DNA of 64,000 bases, taken from positions 1,984,001 to 2,048,000 of the forward strand of contig RCSZ01000010.1 of assembly GCA_014898425.1 (NCBI GenBank), read 5' to 3'. The stretch's first letter is position 1. Each line of letters begins with the position of its first letter. The notes beneath the pieces are model-generated. The model was not told the DNA's origin and did not search any database. It saw only the letters and a program-made list of their open reading frames with translations. The DNA is from Botryotinia globosa (lineage: Eukaryota > Ascomycota > Leotiomycetes > Helotiales > Sclerotiniaceae). Positions 11,585 to 24,064 of the stretch are shown piece after piece. Made by a program: the position numbers and the translations under genes.

Positions 11585-14500
11585 ATGATGGTCAAACCAA
11601 AATCAACTCCAGCTAAGACGCAGAAATCAATATCTAGTTTCTTTACTCCAAAATCTAGTCAAAAACCCCAGGATTCAAGCTCGCAACCTGCTACTAAAGC
11701 CCCAGGAAATCTGTATGACGCTGATAGCAACAAGAGAACTGATGAAGCAGCAAAAACAACCGGATATCGTTTGAAGAGAGTTCTAGAAGAAGATGAAACT
11801 GGTGGGAATAATAGAGCAAAGGAAAGACCATCCAAACGAGCAAAAACTGTTGAAATTGAGGAGGAAGATGACGAAAGTTATGCGCTGCCGGCCGCCGATT
11901 CTCGAAGGACATCCTCTAGCTTAATACGAGGCAAGTCAAAGCCATCACTGCGAACCAATAAATACATATTCTCAGGGTCAAGTCAAGGAGCTACTGAACG
12001 TTCAATCGAGGAGGAACCTGAAGACGAATCAGAGAAGGCGCGGAAAGTCGAGTTGCACAAGAAGTTTGTCAAGAAATTAGGACATCCAGATAGTCTCAGG
12101 CGGATTATAAATGAAGACGATGCAGCTTTAGAAGTCGGAGACGAAGAAGGGGAAGAGGAAGAGGAAGCGCCTGCGCCTGTGAAAAACAAAAAGAAGGGTG
12201 CAAAGACGGGTAAATTGACTCCTATGGAGTTGCAAGTTATCGACATTAAGCGCAAACATATGGATACTCTGTTAATCGTGGAAGTTGGCTACAAATTTAA
12301 GTTCTTTGGTGAGGATGCAAGAACAGCAGCAAAGGTGCTCAGTATTGTGTGCATACCGGGCAAATTTAGATTTGATGAACGTAAGCTATTTTTTCTTGCA
12401 TCTGATTGATGATGTTCCTGACGCGAACCAGATCCTTCGGAATCGCATCTTAATTACTTTGCATCTGCAAGTATTCCAGTCCATCGACTCCCGGTGCACG
12501 CAAAGAGGCTCGTTGCTGCGGGCCACAAAATTGGTATTGTTCGACAAACGGAGACAGCTGCATTGAAGAAGGCTGGGGATAATCGGAATGCTCCTTTCGT
12601 CAGGAAGCTCACGAATGTTTACACTAAAGGCACATACATTGATGATATTGATGGATTAGACTCGACTGACACACCGTCTGGCGGTGCTCCCGCAACAGGT
12701 TACCTCCTCTGCATAACAGAGACGAAAGCCAAAGGTTGGGGAACAGACGAAAAAGTCGAAGTTGGTATATTGGCTGTTCAACCTGCCACTGGAGATGTCA
12801 TATATGATAACTTCGAGGATGGTTTCATGCGGGGCGAAATCGAGACACGATTGCTACATGTTGCCCCTTGCGAATTGCTCATCGTTGGGGAACTTACAAA
12901 GGCAACCGACAAGCTTGTACAACATCTTTCGGGTAGTAGTACTAATGTCTTTGGTGATAGAATAAGAGTTGAGCGGGTCGGAAAGTCAAAAACTATGGCT
13001 GCCGAATCTTATTCTCATGTGGCCCAGTTTTATGCGGACAAATTGAAAGCCCATCAGAGCAGCAATAATACTCGAGAGCAGGAGCTTTTAGATAACGTTT
13101 TGAAACTTACTGAGCCGGTTACAATTTGTCTATCTGCTATGATTACTCATATGACCGAATACGGATTGGAACATGTGTTTGATCTCACCAAGTACTTCCA
13201 ATCATTCAGTGCTCGATCTCACATGTTACTAAATGGGAACACCCTCACGAGCCTCGAGATTTATACCAACCAAACAGACTTCACTGAAAAAGGAAGTCTT
13301 TTTTGGACGCTGGATAAAACTCAAACAAAATTCGGACAAAGACTACTTCGAAAATGGGTTGGCCGACCGCTCCTTGACAAGCAGCGCTTGGAAGAGAGAG
13401 TCGCTGCAGTGGAAGAACTGAAAGACAACGCAAATACCCCAAAAGTAGACAAACTAAATGCCACCCTTCGGGAAGTTGGATCAGATTTAGAGCGGAGTTT
13501 ACTTCGCATATACTATGGCAAATGTACACGACCCGAGCTCCTCACAGTTCTCCAGACAATGCAAAGAATTGCTAATGAATTTGCACATGTCAAAACACCC
13601 TCGGATGCAGGCTTCGACTCGAGCATCCTCAATGAAGCGGTTGCATCTCTTCCTGCAATTGGCGAAATAGTGATATCCTTCCTCGACAGAATCAACGCCC
13701 AAGCCGCCCGCAATGATGACAAATATGCATTCTTTTTAGAGCATTATGAAACTGAAGCAATCGGTGATCATAAATGCGGCATCGGAGCCGTCGAACAAGA
13801 TCTCGAGGCGCACCGCATGGTAGCTGCTACCAAACTGTCCAAAAAGTCCCCTGTCACATATGTCACCATCGCTGGTATTGAATACCTCATCGAAGTCCCT
13901 AACACCGATCTCAAACATGTGCCCGCTTCCTGGGCCAAGATCTCAGGCACAAAAAAGATGTCTCGTTTTCACACCCCCGAGGTCATCAAATTCCTCCGCG
14001 AACGTGATCAACACAAAGAATCTCTCTCTTCCGCCTGTGATGCCGCATTCTCCACTTTCCTCACCGAAATCTCCACCCACTACGTCCTAATCCGCGATAC
14101 GATTTCTCTCCTCGCTACCCTAGACTGTCTCCTCTCCCTCGCAAGCGTGGCTTCCCTTCCCGGGTACTGCAAACCTACCTTTACATCCTCAACCGAAATC
14201 TCCGTCATCGGCGGCCGCCACCCCATGGTCGAACAACTCCTCCCCTCAACCTATATCCCCAACGACACATCTCTCTCCACCTCTCCCGATCATACACGCG
14301 CCCTTTTATTAACCGGCCCAAACATGGGTGGTAAGTCTTCATACGTGCGTCAAGTAGCATTAATATCTATCCTCGCGCAAATCGGCTCTTACGTACCTGC
14401 TGAATCCGCCAGACTGGGTCTTCTAGATGGTGTCTACACGCGAATGGGAGCTTATGACTCATTATTCACTGCACAATCTACATTTATGGTTGAGCTTTCT

Positions 14501-15040
14501 GAAACAGCATCCATACTGAAATCAGCGGGTCCTAGATCTCTCGTTATTTTAGATGAATTGGGACGAGGAACTAGTACACATGATGGAGTCGCAATCGCAG
14601 AAGCGGTCTTGGATTGGATTGTTAGGGAGACCAAGTGTTTGTGCTTATTTATTACGCATTATCAGACTTTGGCAAGTGTTGCAAGAGGATTTGAGAAGGG
14701 AAAAGAGCTGAGGAACGTGCATATGAAATTCACCGCCGAGAGAAATGGAAGGCGAGTTTCTAATGCTGATGTGGATATGTATAACGACGATTTTGACGAG
14801 GAGATAACGTTTTTATACGAAGTCGGTGAAGGGGTTGCACATAGATCTTATGGTTTGAATGTGGCTCGATTAGCGCGTGTTCCGAAATCAGTACTTGACA
14901 CTGCCGCATCCAAATCACGAGAGCTGGAGACACAAGTGAAACAGAAAAAGTTATTGGGACTGTCTAATTTGATTTCGGAAGTACTAGAGAATGATACCGA
15001 TCAGCTAGATCAGCTTATGGTCGGTATGGAGCAGTTGTAA
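11585..15040 (+). CDS. msh3: DNA mismatch repair protein Msh3 (MutS homologue)
   Basis: Msh3 pairs with Msh2 to form MutS-beta, which recognises insertion/deletion loops in nuclear DNA. The model is 11585-12380 plus 12432-15040, 1134 residues; the 51-bp intron restores the expected DEHPSE junction. The N-terminus has a PCNA-binding box, QKSISSFF, at residues 13-20, followed by a charged, probably disordered stretch. The mismatch-binding MutS I domain begins near residue 211 ([12 protein letters not shown]). The ATPase domain carries Walker [10 protein letters not shown] near 891, Walker [16 protein letters not shown] near 968 and the FITHY segment. The clamp and lever regions lie between. No disabling change is seen. 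Two adjacent ATG codons open the frame, and I took the first. A MITE sits directly upstream, and the 3' end converges with the next gene. Confidence 0.96.
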
Positions 15041-15330
15041 AATAAATATATGATACCAAGTCAAAAAAGTAGATAGCAATGCAGAACCAGCATACCCGCG
15101 CACCGTGACCAGCTCTTTAACGCCTCATTTCTACTTAAAATAATTGTAGAATGTCTTTTAAAAAAAGAAAGAAAGAACGACTTTCGTATATGATATGCCT
15201 CCTCCGATAAAAATTCGACCACAACAATGGCCTGCTATAAGAAATCTCATTTGAAAGTCAAAAGGCCTTCATGCGATAATGTATGAGGTCATGGCGGTTG
15301 AAACGTTATAAAAAGTAGAAAATCCCAAGA

Positions 15331-17149
15331 TCACATACCAAAATGTGGCATGTTGATATTTGCAGCATTGGTGATTGGGTCTGAAAGTTGTAAATGGTTG
15401 CTAGGTAAACGTGAACCATGGCTGACCGAGCTCAAGTTGCCATGAAAACCTTGACCGAAAGCATTCATTGGCTTGTTTTCCTGGCTCATTTGGGAAAAAT
15501 CCGAGTGATCACCCCCATATGAAAAAGATCGAGGGTGGTGATTGTAGAGTGGGTTGTACATTGATGAATTATCAAAGAACATTTGAGCTGGGAAGCCGTG
15601 GTGAGGAGTCGAAACAGTTCGTCGGACATGGATATCAGATTGACCGTTGTCTTTAGAGAACATACGCATTGCAGTTGGTTTAACCACTGGTGTGGGAGAA
15701 AACTGGTTACCGATATCTACGTTTGTGAAGCTGGTTGAGGCACCATCCGAGAAGTCGAACCTATGGTCTTCTAATGGGCTTTCTGTACGACCTGGGCTAA
15801 TCTCAGGGGCATCCTGAAAAACGTTAAAAGGACGCTTCTTGGCCCCCATCTCTTCCATTGTCATTCTAAACTCCTCATCTTCCTCATTGCTTGGCGTGAA
15901 TCGAGCGCCGAATGCCAATGGGTTGAGTGTGGGTGTCGATTGCAGGGCAAGTTGACCAGCAGGCTGACGTGGTCTAGCGGATACTTGTCGCTTCTCAGGA
16001 CTTCTAGCCAAGTTTCTTGGTGGTCGACCGGCTCTGAGACGGGGTACATTGACGCTAACATCTGCCAAGGCCGCTTTGCGAGTTCTTCGTTTCTTTGGAG
16101 TGGGGTCGCGAATCTAAGCGATTTGATATCAGTATGTGATGTTGCAACATAACCAAATTAGCCATGATCTTAAACAACGTACAGGACTAGTCTCAGTCGA
16201 AAGAGGACCGAAAATGTGTCTGGAAGTTCGGAATGCTCCATCTGGGTGGTAGGAAACTTCAGTGGGTTGAACCTCCGCAGAAGCAGCCATCATTAATTCA
16301 AGAATTGAGCCATCTTTTCTCTGATTTCGCATTCGCTTCATTTCGGCAGTGGCAGAATCGAAGAGATCCATGCCAGGCCAGAATACACCCTTTAATTTTG
16401 CACTGTCGAAAAGCTTCTCAATAATTTCAGCATCTGCCTCCTCCTTTAACGGCGTAGTGAGACTATACGAACCTGAGTTAGTATGATGATTTTCTAAGAT
16501 GAGACAGATGGTTGGCTTACTTGGTGGTATCCGATACAGTTCCTACTGCCGAGGGTGTTCTTTGAAGTGTATAGCCTGGAATCTGACGCCGAGAGGTAGG
16601 TGTTGCATACACAGCACTGTGATCCCACTCACTTCCCATGTCAGAAATAGAATTGGATGTAGATGTATTGTTATTGATACTGTTGTTTGTCGCAGTTGGC
16701 CAAAGATGCATTCTTGGAACAGGAGCTCGAAACATGGGTGCCAGATTGGCCTCGTTGTCAAGGAGATTGTCTTTTTCTTTCTTGATTCTCGTTTGCCCGG
16801 GCTGTTTTGGTTACTGTTAGTACAATCGAGCAGCTTCCATTCGTAAAGAGAGAATTACCAATGCTTTGCTGTTCCTGGTCTTCCTATCCTTGGCAGCTTT
16901 CTTCTGATCTTTTGAGGCAAGTCTCTCGGATAGTAATCGTTCGAGATCATAGTTGTCGTACCAATCTTCGAAGTTGTCCAGTTGAATCTTTGCTGTCAAT
17001 TCCGACGCCGCTCGAATTTTAAGCTTAAAGTAATTGGATAGATGGGCTTTGGAAGATGTATGGGTGAGAAGATGAGATACATCGGAGAATTGAGGATTCT
17101 TTGGGCAAATACTGCAGTGCAGTGGTATATTGGTGTGGTTCTTCGACAT
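15331..17149 (-). CDS. C2H2/U1-type zinc-finger protein, function unknown
   Basis: I do not recognise a named family. The model in transcript order is 17149-16859, 16801-16521, 16462-16183 and 16113-15331, 544 residues with consistent phases. Near residues 12-37 the sequence CSICPKNPQFSDVSHLLTH followed by TSSKAH looks like a U1/matrin-type or C2H2 zinc finger that could bind RNA or DNA. A charged helical segment follows (about 55-97, ending in lysine and arginine pairs). A conserved-looking block runs from FDSAKLKGVFWPGMDLF, and a basic TPKKRRTRKAAL segment may be a nuclear localisation signal. The C-terminal 250 residues are Ser/Asn/Pro-rich and probably disordered. The start at 17149 gives the zinc finger directly; an open extension upstream is not conserved in style. 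A nuclear role is an inference. Confidence 0.72.
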
Positions 17150-19031
17150 TCTGGTAGCAGCTATCCATCCAGATTCGTTAGTAATTGTGTGATTGCACAG
17201 AAGTTGAAGGTACGCGGATAGTGTCAGGTTTCCAAAAAAGAACGAGAGAACTTCTGCAGATACCTCCCTCTGCGGTTTCAATGGAGGAAACCGCAGAAGC
17301 CAAGCCAATTTTGTACAAGAGGAGCAACTATCCTTGCATTATATGCCATTAACAGTATATTTGGACTCGGAGAAGCAATTGCTGTAACTCGAGGGTATTG
17401 CATGACGTGAAAAGGTTGAGCGGGATCAAAACTTACAGATTATTCTTAATAAATGCACCAGCTTCTAATCGTCGATGGGAATGAGCAAAGGTAGCAAGTC
17501 GTCGATTACTTCTCCAAATTTGTGTGAAGAAGATGGCTTCCTCAAGATAGGACAATTGAGAAAGGACTTGCATAGGACGAAGAGTGATGATCGACGGAAG
17601 GAAGAAGAGGTGACAACGATGGAGAATTATAATTTATGATAAAGAAGAGATGCAGAAGGTGCGTTGGTGGGTGGTGGGTGGTGGGTGGTGGGTGGTTTAG
17701 TAGAGTATTGAAAATTCCGAGAGGCAATCACGTTCAAAAAGTTCCTGCTATATCGGATCAATATGAATTTTGCAATGGAGTGGGGACTGAACTGGGGAAA
17801 AGAATAGCAAGGTAAGGAAGGTTATGAGTATTAGCCTTTGATAATCTATGTAATTGATTATGAAAAGAATGAAGGTACTGTAGGAATAAAGGTCAAGGCC
17901 GGACATGTGATTGTTTTTAGATGGTGAAAGCTCTCGAGTTCTATGGTAGAAGGATCGTATATGTATATACCACGGTCTCTGTCCCTGTGACTTCGAAGAC
18001 GTGCATTCGCATAGAGGATTTAATGAATAGGAAGCAATAGCAAGTATAGGACAGTTTGTTGGAGTTTATCCTTATGACGTTGTCATGAAATGGATACCTA
18101 GAGTCGTTCTGGTTGAAATTCATGATTCAAGTCGAGATATTGAACAGTTTCAAGTCGAGGACAACGACATGTCTCCTTGTTATGTCTTTAATATGTCTTG
18201 ACCTGTCTAAACAACTGCGCCTCAATAAACAATACTTGAAGTATGGTTTCTGTCTGCTATGGTTTCTGTCTGCTATCATTCCCCTCGTCCTTATTGTGCT
18301 GGGTATTTCGAGACACGTTTGAAACCACAAACAAGTAAACTACTCGAGAAAGTTCCTGTGACAATGGTGATGCTCATCTTCTGCCAACTGACTGGAAATA
18401 TAAATAAGAGGAGATCCTTTCTACCCTTCTCCCTCCGTGGTGAGAATGGCCATATATGAGAGCGCATCTTGCTTGGATTACAGTGGCACTTCCATAATTT
18501 CTCATGTCACTGGCCAATTCTTTTCTCTCATTCTTGCTCAACACTTCCCTTTACCTTCGATTCTAGATGAATTACAACTCTACAGACAATAAATCGTTGA
18601 TGGAAAGTATTCAAAGTATTATTTTTTATTGAGGCCCTCATCATGTTTCTTCAATGTCATGTGCCATTGACATTTGAGTGTTTATGCTACGATTAAGCCA
18701 TAAACACCTCATAGTAAATGAATTGTTATTCTCCTGCCTTGTATCCTGGTACCACTTTTTACTCGATATAAGGTTATTAGATGGCAGGAGTTGAATGAAG
18801 TAAATACTGTGCTACAATAAGGAATCGCGAATAAACATATTATGTTACTTGACTAACTTCCGTCGTCAGGTCGGACGTTGAGTATCGATGGATTTATGTG
18901 AAAAGTGGAACCTACGAGACACTTCTTTCCACTTACCGAAGCGACCCAAAGTTACAGAGGTCCGATGGACAGATCAATGGGAATACTCTCACCCAATTCA
19001 TAATTCATAATGTCATTAATGCAGAGATATC
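17150..19031. other. Intergenic interval, zinc-finger gene to bet2
   Basis: The right-hand part is the 3' flank of bet2 and the left-hand part is the promoter side of the zinc-finger gene. It holds a G-rich minisatellite and, at 18242-18273, two perfect copies of TATGGTTTCTGTCTGC. The short open frames have no protein character. Confidence 0.55.
17665..17696 (+). repeat. (GGTGGGT)n G-rich minisatellite, potential G-quadruplex
   Basis: About four and a half copies of a 7-bp G-rich unit give four GGG runs separated by short loops, which meets the usual pattern for quadruplex-forming DNA. It lies about 520 bp upstream of the zinc-finger start codon. On the template strand for that gene it reads as a CCCACC array. 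Confidence 0.85.
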
Positions 19032-20216
19032 TTAGGATCGCCCTAGCACTCGCTCAGTTATTCGCTTCGGCATACAGCTAGGAGAGGTCAGCCGGTGAAG
19101 GTAAAAATGTCAACGATCTGGAAACTCACTACATAGGATCGACTTCTTCGACACCAGGGAAACCTAGAAGAGACAAACCGGCAACGCCGAAGCAGGTGTG
19201 GAAGACGTCGACCATATCACCTGGTCTATCGGCGAAGCCACCTTCCTCTGTGTCCTGACACTTCAGGATGAAATTGGTGAGTTTCTCTCCATCAATCCAG
19301 TGTAGCCTCCCAATCATAGCTAGACTCGTTGCAACCCACCAGCTGTAACAAACATCTTCTTTTTTCTCGGGTCTGCCATTCAGTCCGCCGCACTCTAGTT
19401 GCCTCTCACTCAGCCATCTACCCAGCTTATCAATGTTAACCACATCGAGGCGCTTCGCAATTGATAATGCACCCAAACATGCGAATATTTGTCCCGAATG
19501 AGATTCAGCTCCAGGGCTAACCCCATAACCTCCATCAAAATTCGCACACGAAAGAATGTAGTCCACTGCCTTGTTAACATCCACCAAGTGTAGGGAATTT
19601 AGCAGTGAAAGTGCATTGAACGCTGCATAGAGGAATCTAGTGTCTTCCTCGCCCCATTCATCCCCAGCAAAGGTTCCCGTATTCTTATTCTGTAGATCCG
19701 CAAGATCTGCACATTGAAAGCATTAATGGTAGCCGCCTCGAATCGCATATATGATAACACTCACATTTCCCAACCAAATCTTTTCCCTTACCATCCAAGT
19801 TCTGCTCGAGATCATCTACCGCATCTACCATCACTAATGACTGCACGGCACTGACTGTATATAGTAAATGTGCATCATGGCCTGGAGCAGCTCCAAAACC
19901 ACCATTTTTGTGCTGGCAGCTTAAAATGAAATCAATTGTTTCCCGTCTCGGCAGCGCATCAGGTCGACCAAGTAGATGAAGTGCAGTGAGCCCCCAGTAG
20001 AGTCCATTTATTCGCAAATGTTCGGTGTGCCAATATTCGAGCTCATCTTTGCGCTACAAGCAGGAGATGTCAACAAGTGCAGGTGGAGACACGAGGAGCG
20101 TGGATACCTACGGAGTCGAGACTCTGTATATATTTTACATGGGACTCGATAGCAAGCTGAAGCTCCTCTGGCAGAGTGGCAGAACCTGCTCGGCCCGGCC
20201 CAGATACGAGAGCCAT
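19032..20216 (-). CDS. bet2: Geranylgeranyltransferase type II (Rab GGTase) beta subunit
   Basis: This is the catalytic beta subunit that adds geranylgeranyl groups to C-terminal cysteines of Rab GTPases bound to the escort protein, and so supports vesicle traffic. Exons in transcript order are 20216-20112, 20053-19765, 19706-19130 and 19077-19032, 338 residues and close to the yeast length. Prenyltransferase repeats are clear: [20 protein letters not shown], the [18 protein letters not shown] block and [12 protein letters not shown]. Zinc ligands are seen as Asp and Cys of EDVCYSWW (about 249 and 251) and His of [11 protein letters not shown] (about 301). The last exon is only 46 bp and supplies the end after DPMYCMP, a family-typical C-terminus. 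The start at 20216 gives an N-terminus of the expected size. No defect is seen. Confidence 0.94.
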
Positions 20217-20765
20217 GATTAAAAAGGTGTGTTATATTGCTGAAAGTGTAGATTATTGTGACCTCGAGGAACAAGTCTACCAAGCTTAAGAGAATGACCC
20301 CACCTTGGGAAAGTTGCTGACAAATCACCATCGGACTTGGTCTTGACTAGGGTTGGGCAAATATAATATAATATTTGAACGTATTGATCAACAAATCACA
20401 TTATATAATATTAATCAAGTAGTGAAATATATATCGATTTTTTGTCATATAATAAATTTGAAAGAAAAATTCAATTGAAATGCTTAAAAATAAGATTTTT
20501 TTCTCTAAAATTATATAATATAAATTATATAATGTAAATATCTTTTAAAATCTATAGTAGCTTTTTTAACAACTTATCAAAGAATACCTTCAAATTCATT
20601 TCACTTTTATTCATCCCGAGGGTTTGATTGACTATCGAATCACATATATAATCTTAGCCTAATATTTTATATTAATCAAAAAACATTATATTATAAAAAA
20701 ATATAATCCTCAGCTAGATTATATGATTTGCTTAATTCTAGTCTTAATATGTTTCTGAATTTGTA

Positions 20766-21722
20766 AGAGTTCTAACCCCGGCTTATCGTATACTACTCTT
20801 TTTCATAATAAAATTCCTTCAAAAAAGCTATTTTCTTATATAAACTAATTTCTTTATCAATTTTATCAATTATTAAAATTTGGGTTTAAAAATACAGACT
20901 TTTTTAGGATTTTCTTTTTGAAAAATTTACAGATTTTCAAAATTTCAAAATCTCAAAATTTATTATATAAGAGTTCTAATCCCTGCTCATAGCATATGTA
21001 ATACTTTTCCGACTAAAATATATGATTATTTAGCTTTTTATATTTTAGTTTATTTGTTATTATACAAGAAAAATCTAAAAATTATATCATAAAAAGATTT
21101 AGATTTATTTGAAATATTGAAAAATATATATAATTTATTTTTAAATATTTTTTGAATTATATTTTCAAAGGAATAAAATGAAAACTTTGAAATTTTCTAA
21201 AAATTTGTTTATTTTGTATGGGAAAAGTGCTATAAGTTAAAAATTCTAGGTTTTTTTAATTAAAAGTTTATATAACTTTTTGATAAAAAATTTTAAAAAT
21301 AAATTGAAATTTTTCTATATGAATATTATATTGAACTATTTATTAAAAAGATTATTATTTATTATCAAGATTTAGGATAATTATATAATATTTTAATTTA
21401 AATAGAAAAACTTGAATTTTATAGGGATTATGTTGTAAAACATTATAGTGTTTGGCGAGTAGGTTCGATGACTCTTATAATGCTTTTTTTTTATGTAAAA
21501 ATCGATTTTTTGAAAATTTTGAAAATTTCAACTTTTAAACCCTATAATTTTATTCAAAAAAATATATAAATATAAAATCTATTCAATTTTTTGAGCAATT
21601 TCAATAATTATTTATTATATAAAAATCTTATTTATTGAAATTTTATATTATTAAAAAATCAAATAAATAAAGGGTTTCGCTATATTTTGGATTAATATAC
21701 GATAAACCGAGGCCAGAACTCT
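20766..21722. mobile_element. Decayed inverted-repeat element (outer) in AT-rich island
   Basis: An AT-rich island of about 1.4 kb (from about 20340) contains a long inverted pair. The left end reads AAGAGTTCTAACCCCGGCTT and continues ATCGTATA; the right end is its inverse with a few transitions. The symmetry extends outward through TTGT, so the target duplication is uncertain; TA is possible. No transposase frame survives. Differences between the arms are mostly C/T or G/A, which suggests RIP. A related shorter pair lies inside. Confidence 0.6.
20970..21475. mobile_element. Inner related inverted-repeat element
   Basis: The left end, GAGTTCTAATCCCTGCTCAT, resembles the outer left end. An inverse and more diverged copy (read inverted: AAGAGTCATCGAACCTACTC) closes about 500 bp later, and TA flanks both sides. 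It may be a second insertion of the same family into the first, or a product of internal duplication. The interior is almost pure AT and non-coding. Confidence 0.42.
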
Positions 21723-24064
21723 TACAATCAGTCAAGGCAATTGAAATGAATATATCTGTTTCACGACTCAAAGCTAACGTTTAATATACAATTTTGATAA
21801 TCAATTCGTTTAATGTCTACAATTTACAGCTACTTCTTTTATAGCTCTTTGACTCTTACTTATAATCTACTTACATGAAATTCTCCTAACTAATAGCCAC
21901 GTCCATCTAACCATAAGATGCACCACAACTTCAAAGACAAGCAGAGACATTCGCACTACCTTCGTTTAATGAGGTTTCCATTCCCTTTGAAACTATTCTA
22001 AGCCTCGAAATACCCTTCATCGGATTCCTATGAAGATAAAATCCATTCTACCATTTGGTCGACCGGGTCGTCTTTCGAATCAGATTATGTATAAAACGCT
22101 GTTATTACGAGACAAGCGATTGCTCGGCCCTGGTCATATCTTATTTCTTGAGTGAATTTGATTCATGGAAGATTCTCATGACGAGAGTCATTTTAAGTTG
22201 TTCTTTTAGCGTCACAACACTGCTCTGGGAATGAGGGCTTCACCATGTCATGCGTTAACAGCGCAAGTGTTTTCACGCTACATGACAAAACGATCATACC
22301 ACCGGCATGTGAAGCCACTTGATCTTCGGCGTGGCTCGGTCGTGATTTGGATGAACGTGGTTGGCAAGCGCTCCAACATTGGGGGGTATACAATCAGCTT
22401 TGCGATAGATAATGGCTTCAATACATGAGGTAATGAGAAGATATGTCTTGAAATTCAGCCGTCTCATCATCGTGAGAGTTTATCCTGAGAATTGTACCTA
22501 TTCCTCTCTTCATTTCGACAACTATGCGCTTTCGTAGTTGTTCGAGGATATCCAAGGGCCTATCCCCAGTTTGTGTGTACGATTTTGCAAGAGTCGTGGA
22601 GAATTTGTAGTAGACTGAATATGTGGTAAGGGACAGCTGAGATGAGTTATATACAAATACATATGATCAGAAGATGGTGATTGTTTGAGCGGATAGACGA
22701 AGCCGCGAGACTGCGCTCGAATATGTACAGCCTTCACGATCCAATGCAGTGGCCAAGTTTGAAGCCAACACAGCCCGAAGACGCTATCTCATTGATGCGT
22801 GGAGCGTTCCTCCGGAACGATCAGACACGTTTACGCATTTCTGTCAACCGCAAATGAAGTATGGGGGATGGGCTGTCCTGATTTTCCCTGACTGACGCAT
22901 TCAAGTGAATGTATTAGATGAAGATTAGGGACTAGGAATCAACATTTGATCTCTTGATTAAGTAACCAACTCCAAAATTCGCACAGATGCAACACATGGA
23001 TGAGAGATATCGTACAAATACTGCCCGAATCGGTCTTATAACATATGGTGCAGTTACAAAACTGGTGAAGGACCAGATAAGTACTATTGAACTCCGATTA
23101 AGGAGCACAAACGAGTTAAACTACCGTCTCACCTTTCAACCCTCATAAATGCATCTACGTTAATTTTTTGATGTGAATGCCTGAGATGATTTGATAGCTT
23201 TTTGTCGATAAATCTTTAACTCTGGTTTGCATCCTCAAAGAAAGGTCAAGCCGACCCATTGCATATACTCCCAAGTTTTTCAAGCAATTCTATTTCGGAG
23301 TGTTTCTGAAGGATTGGGAAAGATTGAGATGAGTATCATTCTCGTAAAGTTTGCAGGATTATAACCATCAAGCACCTCGCCATAACCGTTCCGGAAAGCA
23401 TTATCATCGGTCATCGAGTAGATAATCACTACCTATAAGTTCTATTGAAAGTCAGTAACTCGCATATGACAGGAGTACGGAACCAAGTCAAATCTTCAGA
23501 GCTCGTGAGTCAACCAATCTTATCGGAGGGCTGTTGACAACCGCCCTTCCAAGTATATAGCCAACGGTCACGAAGTAATAGCGACAGTGTTGTCAGCAAG
23601 GAGGCCGCTGACAGTGGGTCTGATGTACGTAAGATTTGCTGCATACTATCAGGTCTAGACGGAGACGGAATTCTCAGACCTTACTTGTTCAAGGAGTAGT
23701 AAAATGTACCGGATTGCTGGGATTTTATTAAATCTCGCCTCAATTTTTCCAGACTTGAAAGAATATAAGTACGGTCAACTCTTATATCATGCTATGCCAT
23801 GTCTTGGCCTATCTCAACTCCACCTGCAAGATGCTTTGTGTAAGCTGACTATAGAATTCTATGGATGTTCACATTCATCCCACTAATTAGCCCGGAACAT
23901 CAGATTCACAATGCATCCTACCGCTTTGAATCAATTAAAGAATATTCCTAATGCAAGCAGCCGGTCTGTTGAGCTCTTGCATAAGTAGAGGGCAAGAGAC
24001 TCAGTATGCCAGATTTGCAGTCAAATCGAGCTTTTCAAACATTCTATTCGAAATATTTGCAATC
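21723..24064. other. Gene-free interval after the AT-rich island
   Basis: Composition returns to normal. I see no open frame above about 70 residues with protein character, and no tRNA or rRNA. Since it lies between a transposon island and a decayed gene, it may be degenerate DNA. Confidence 0.5.
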
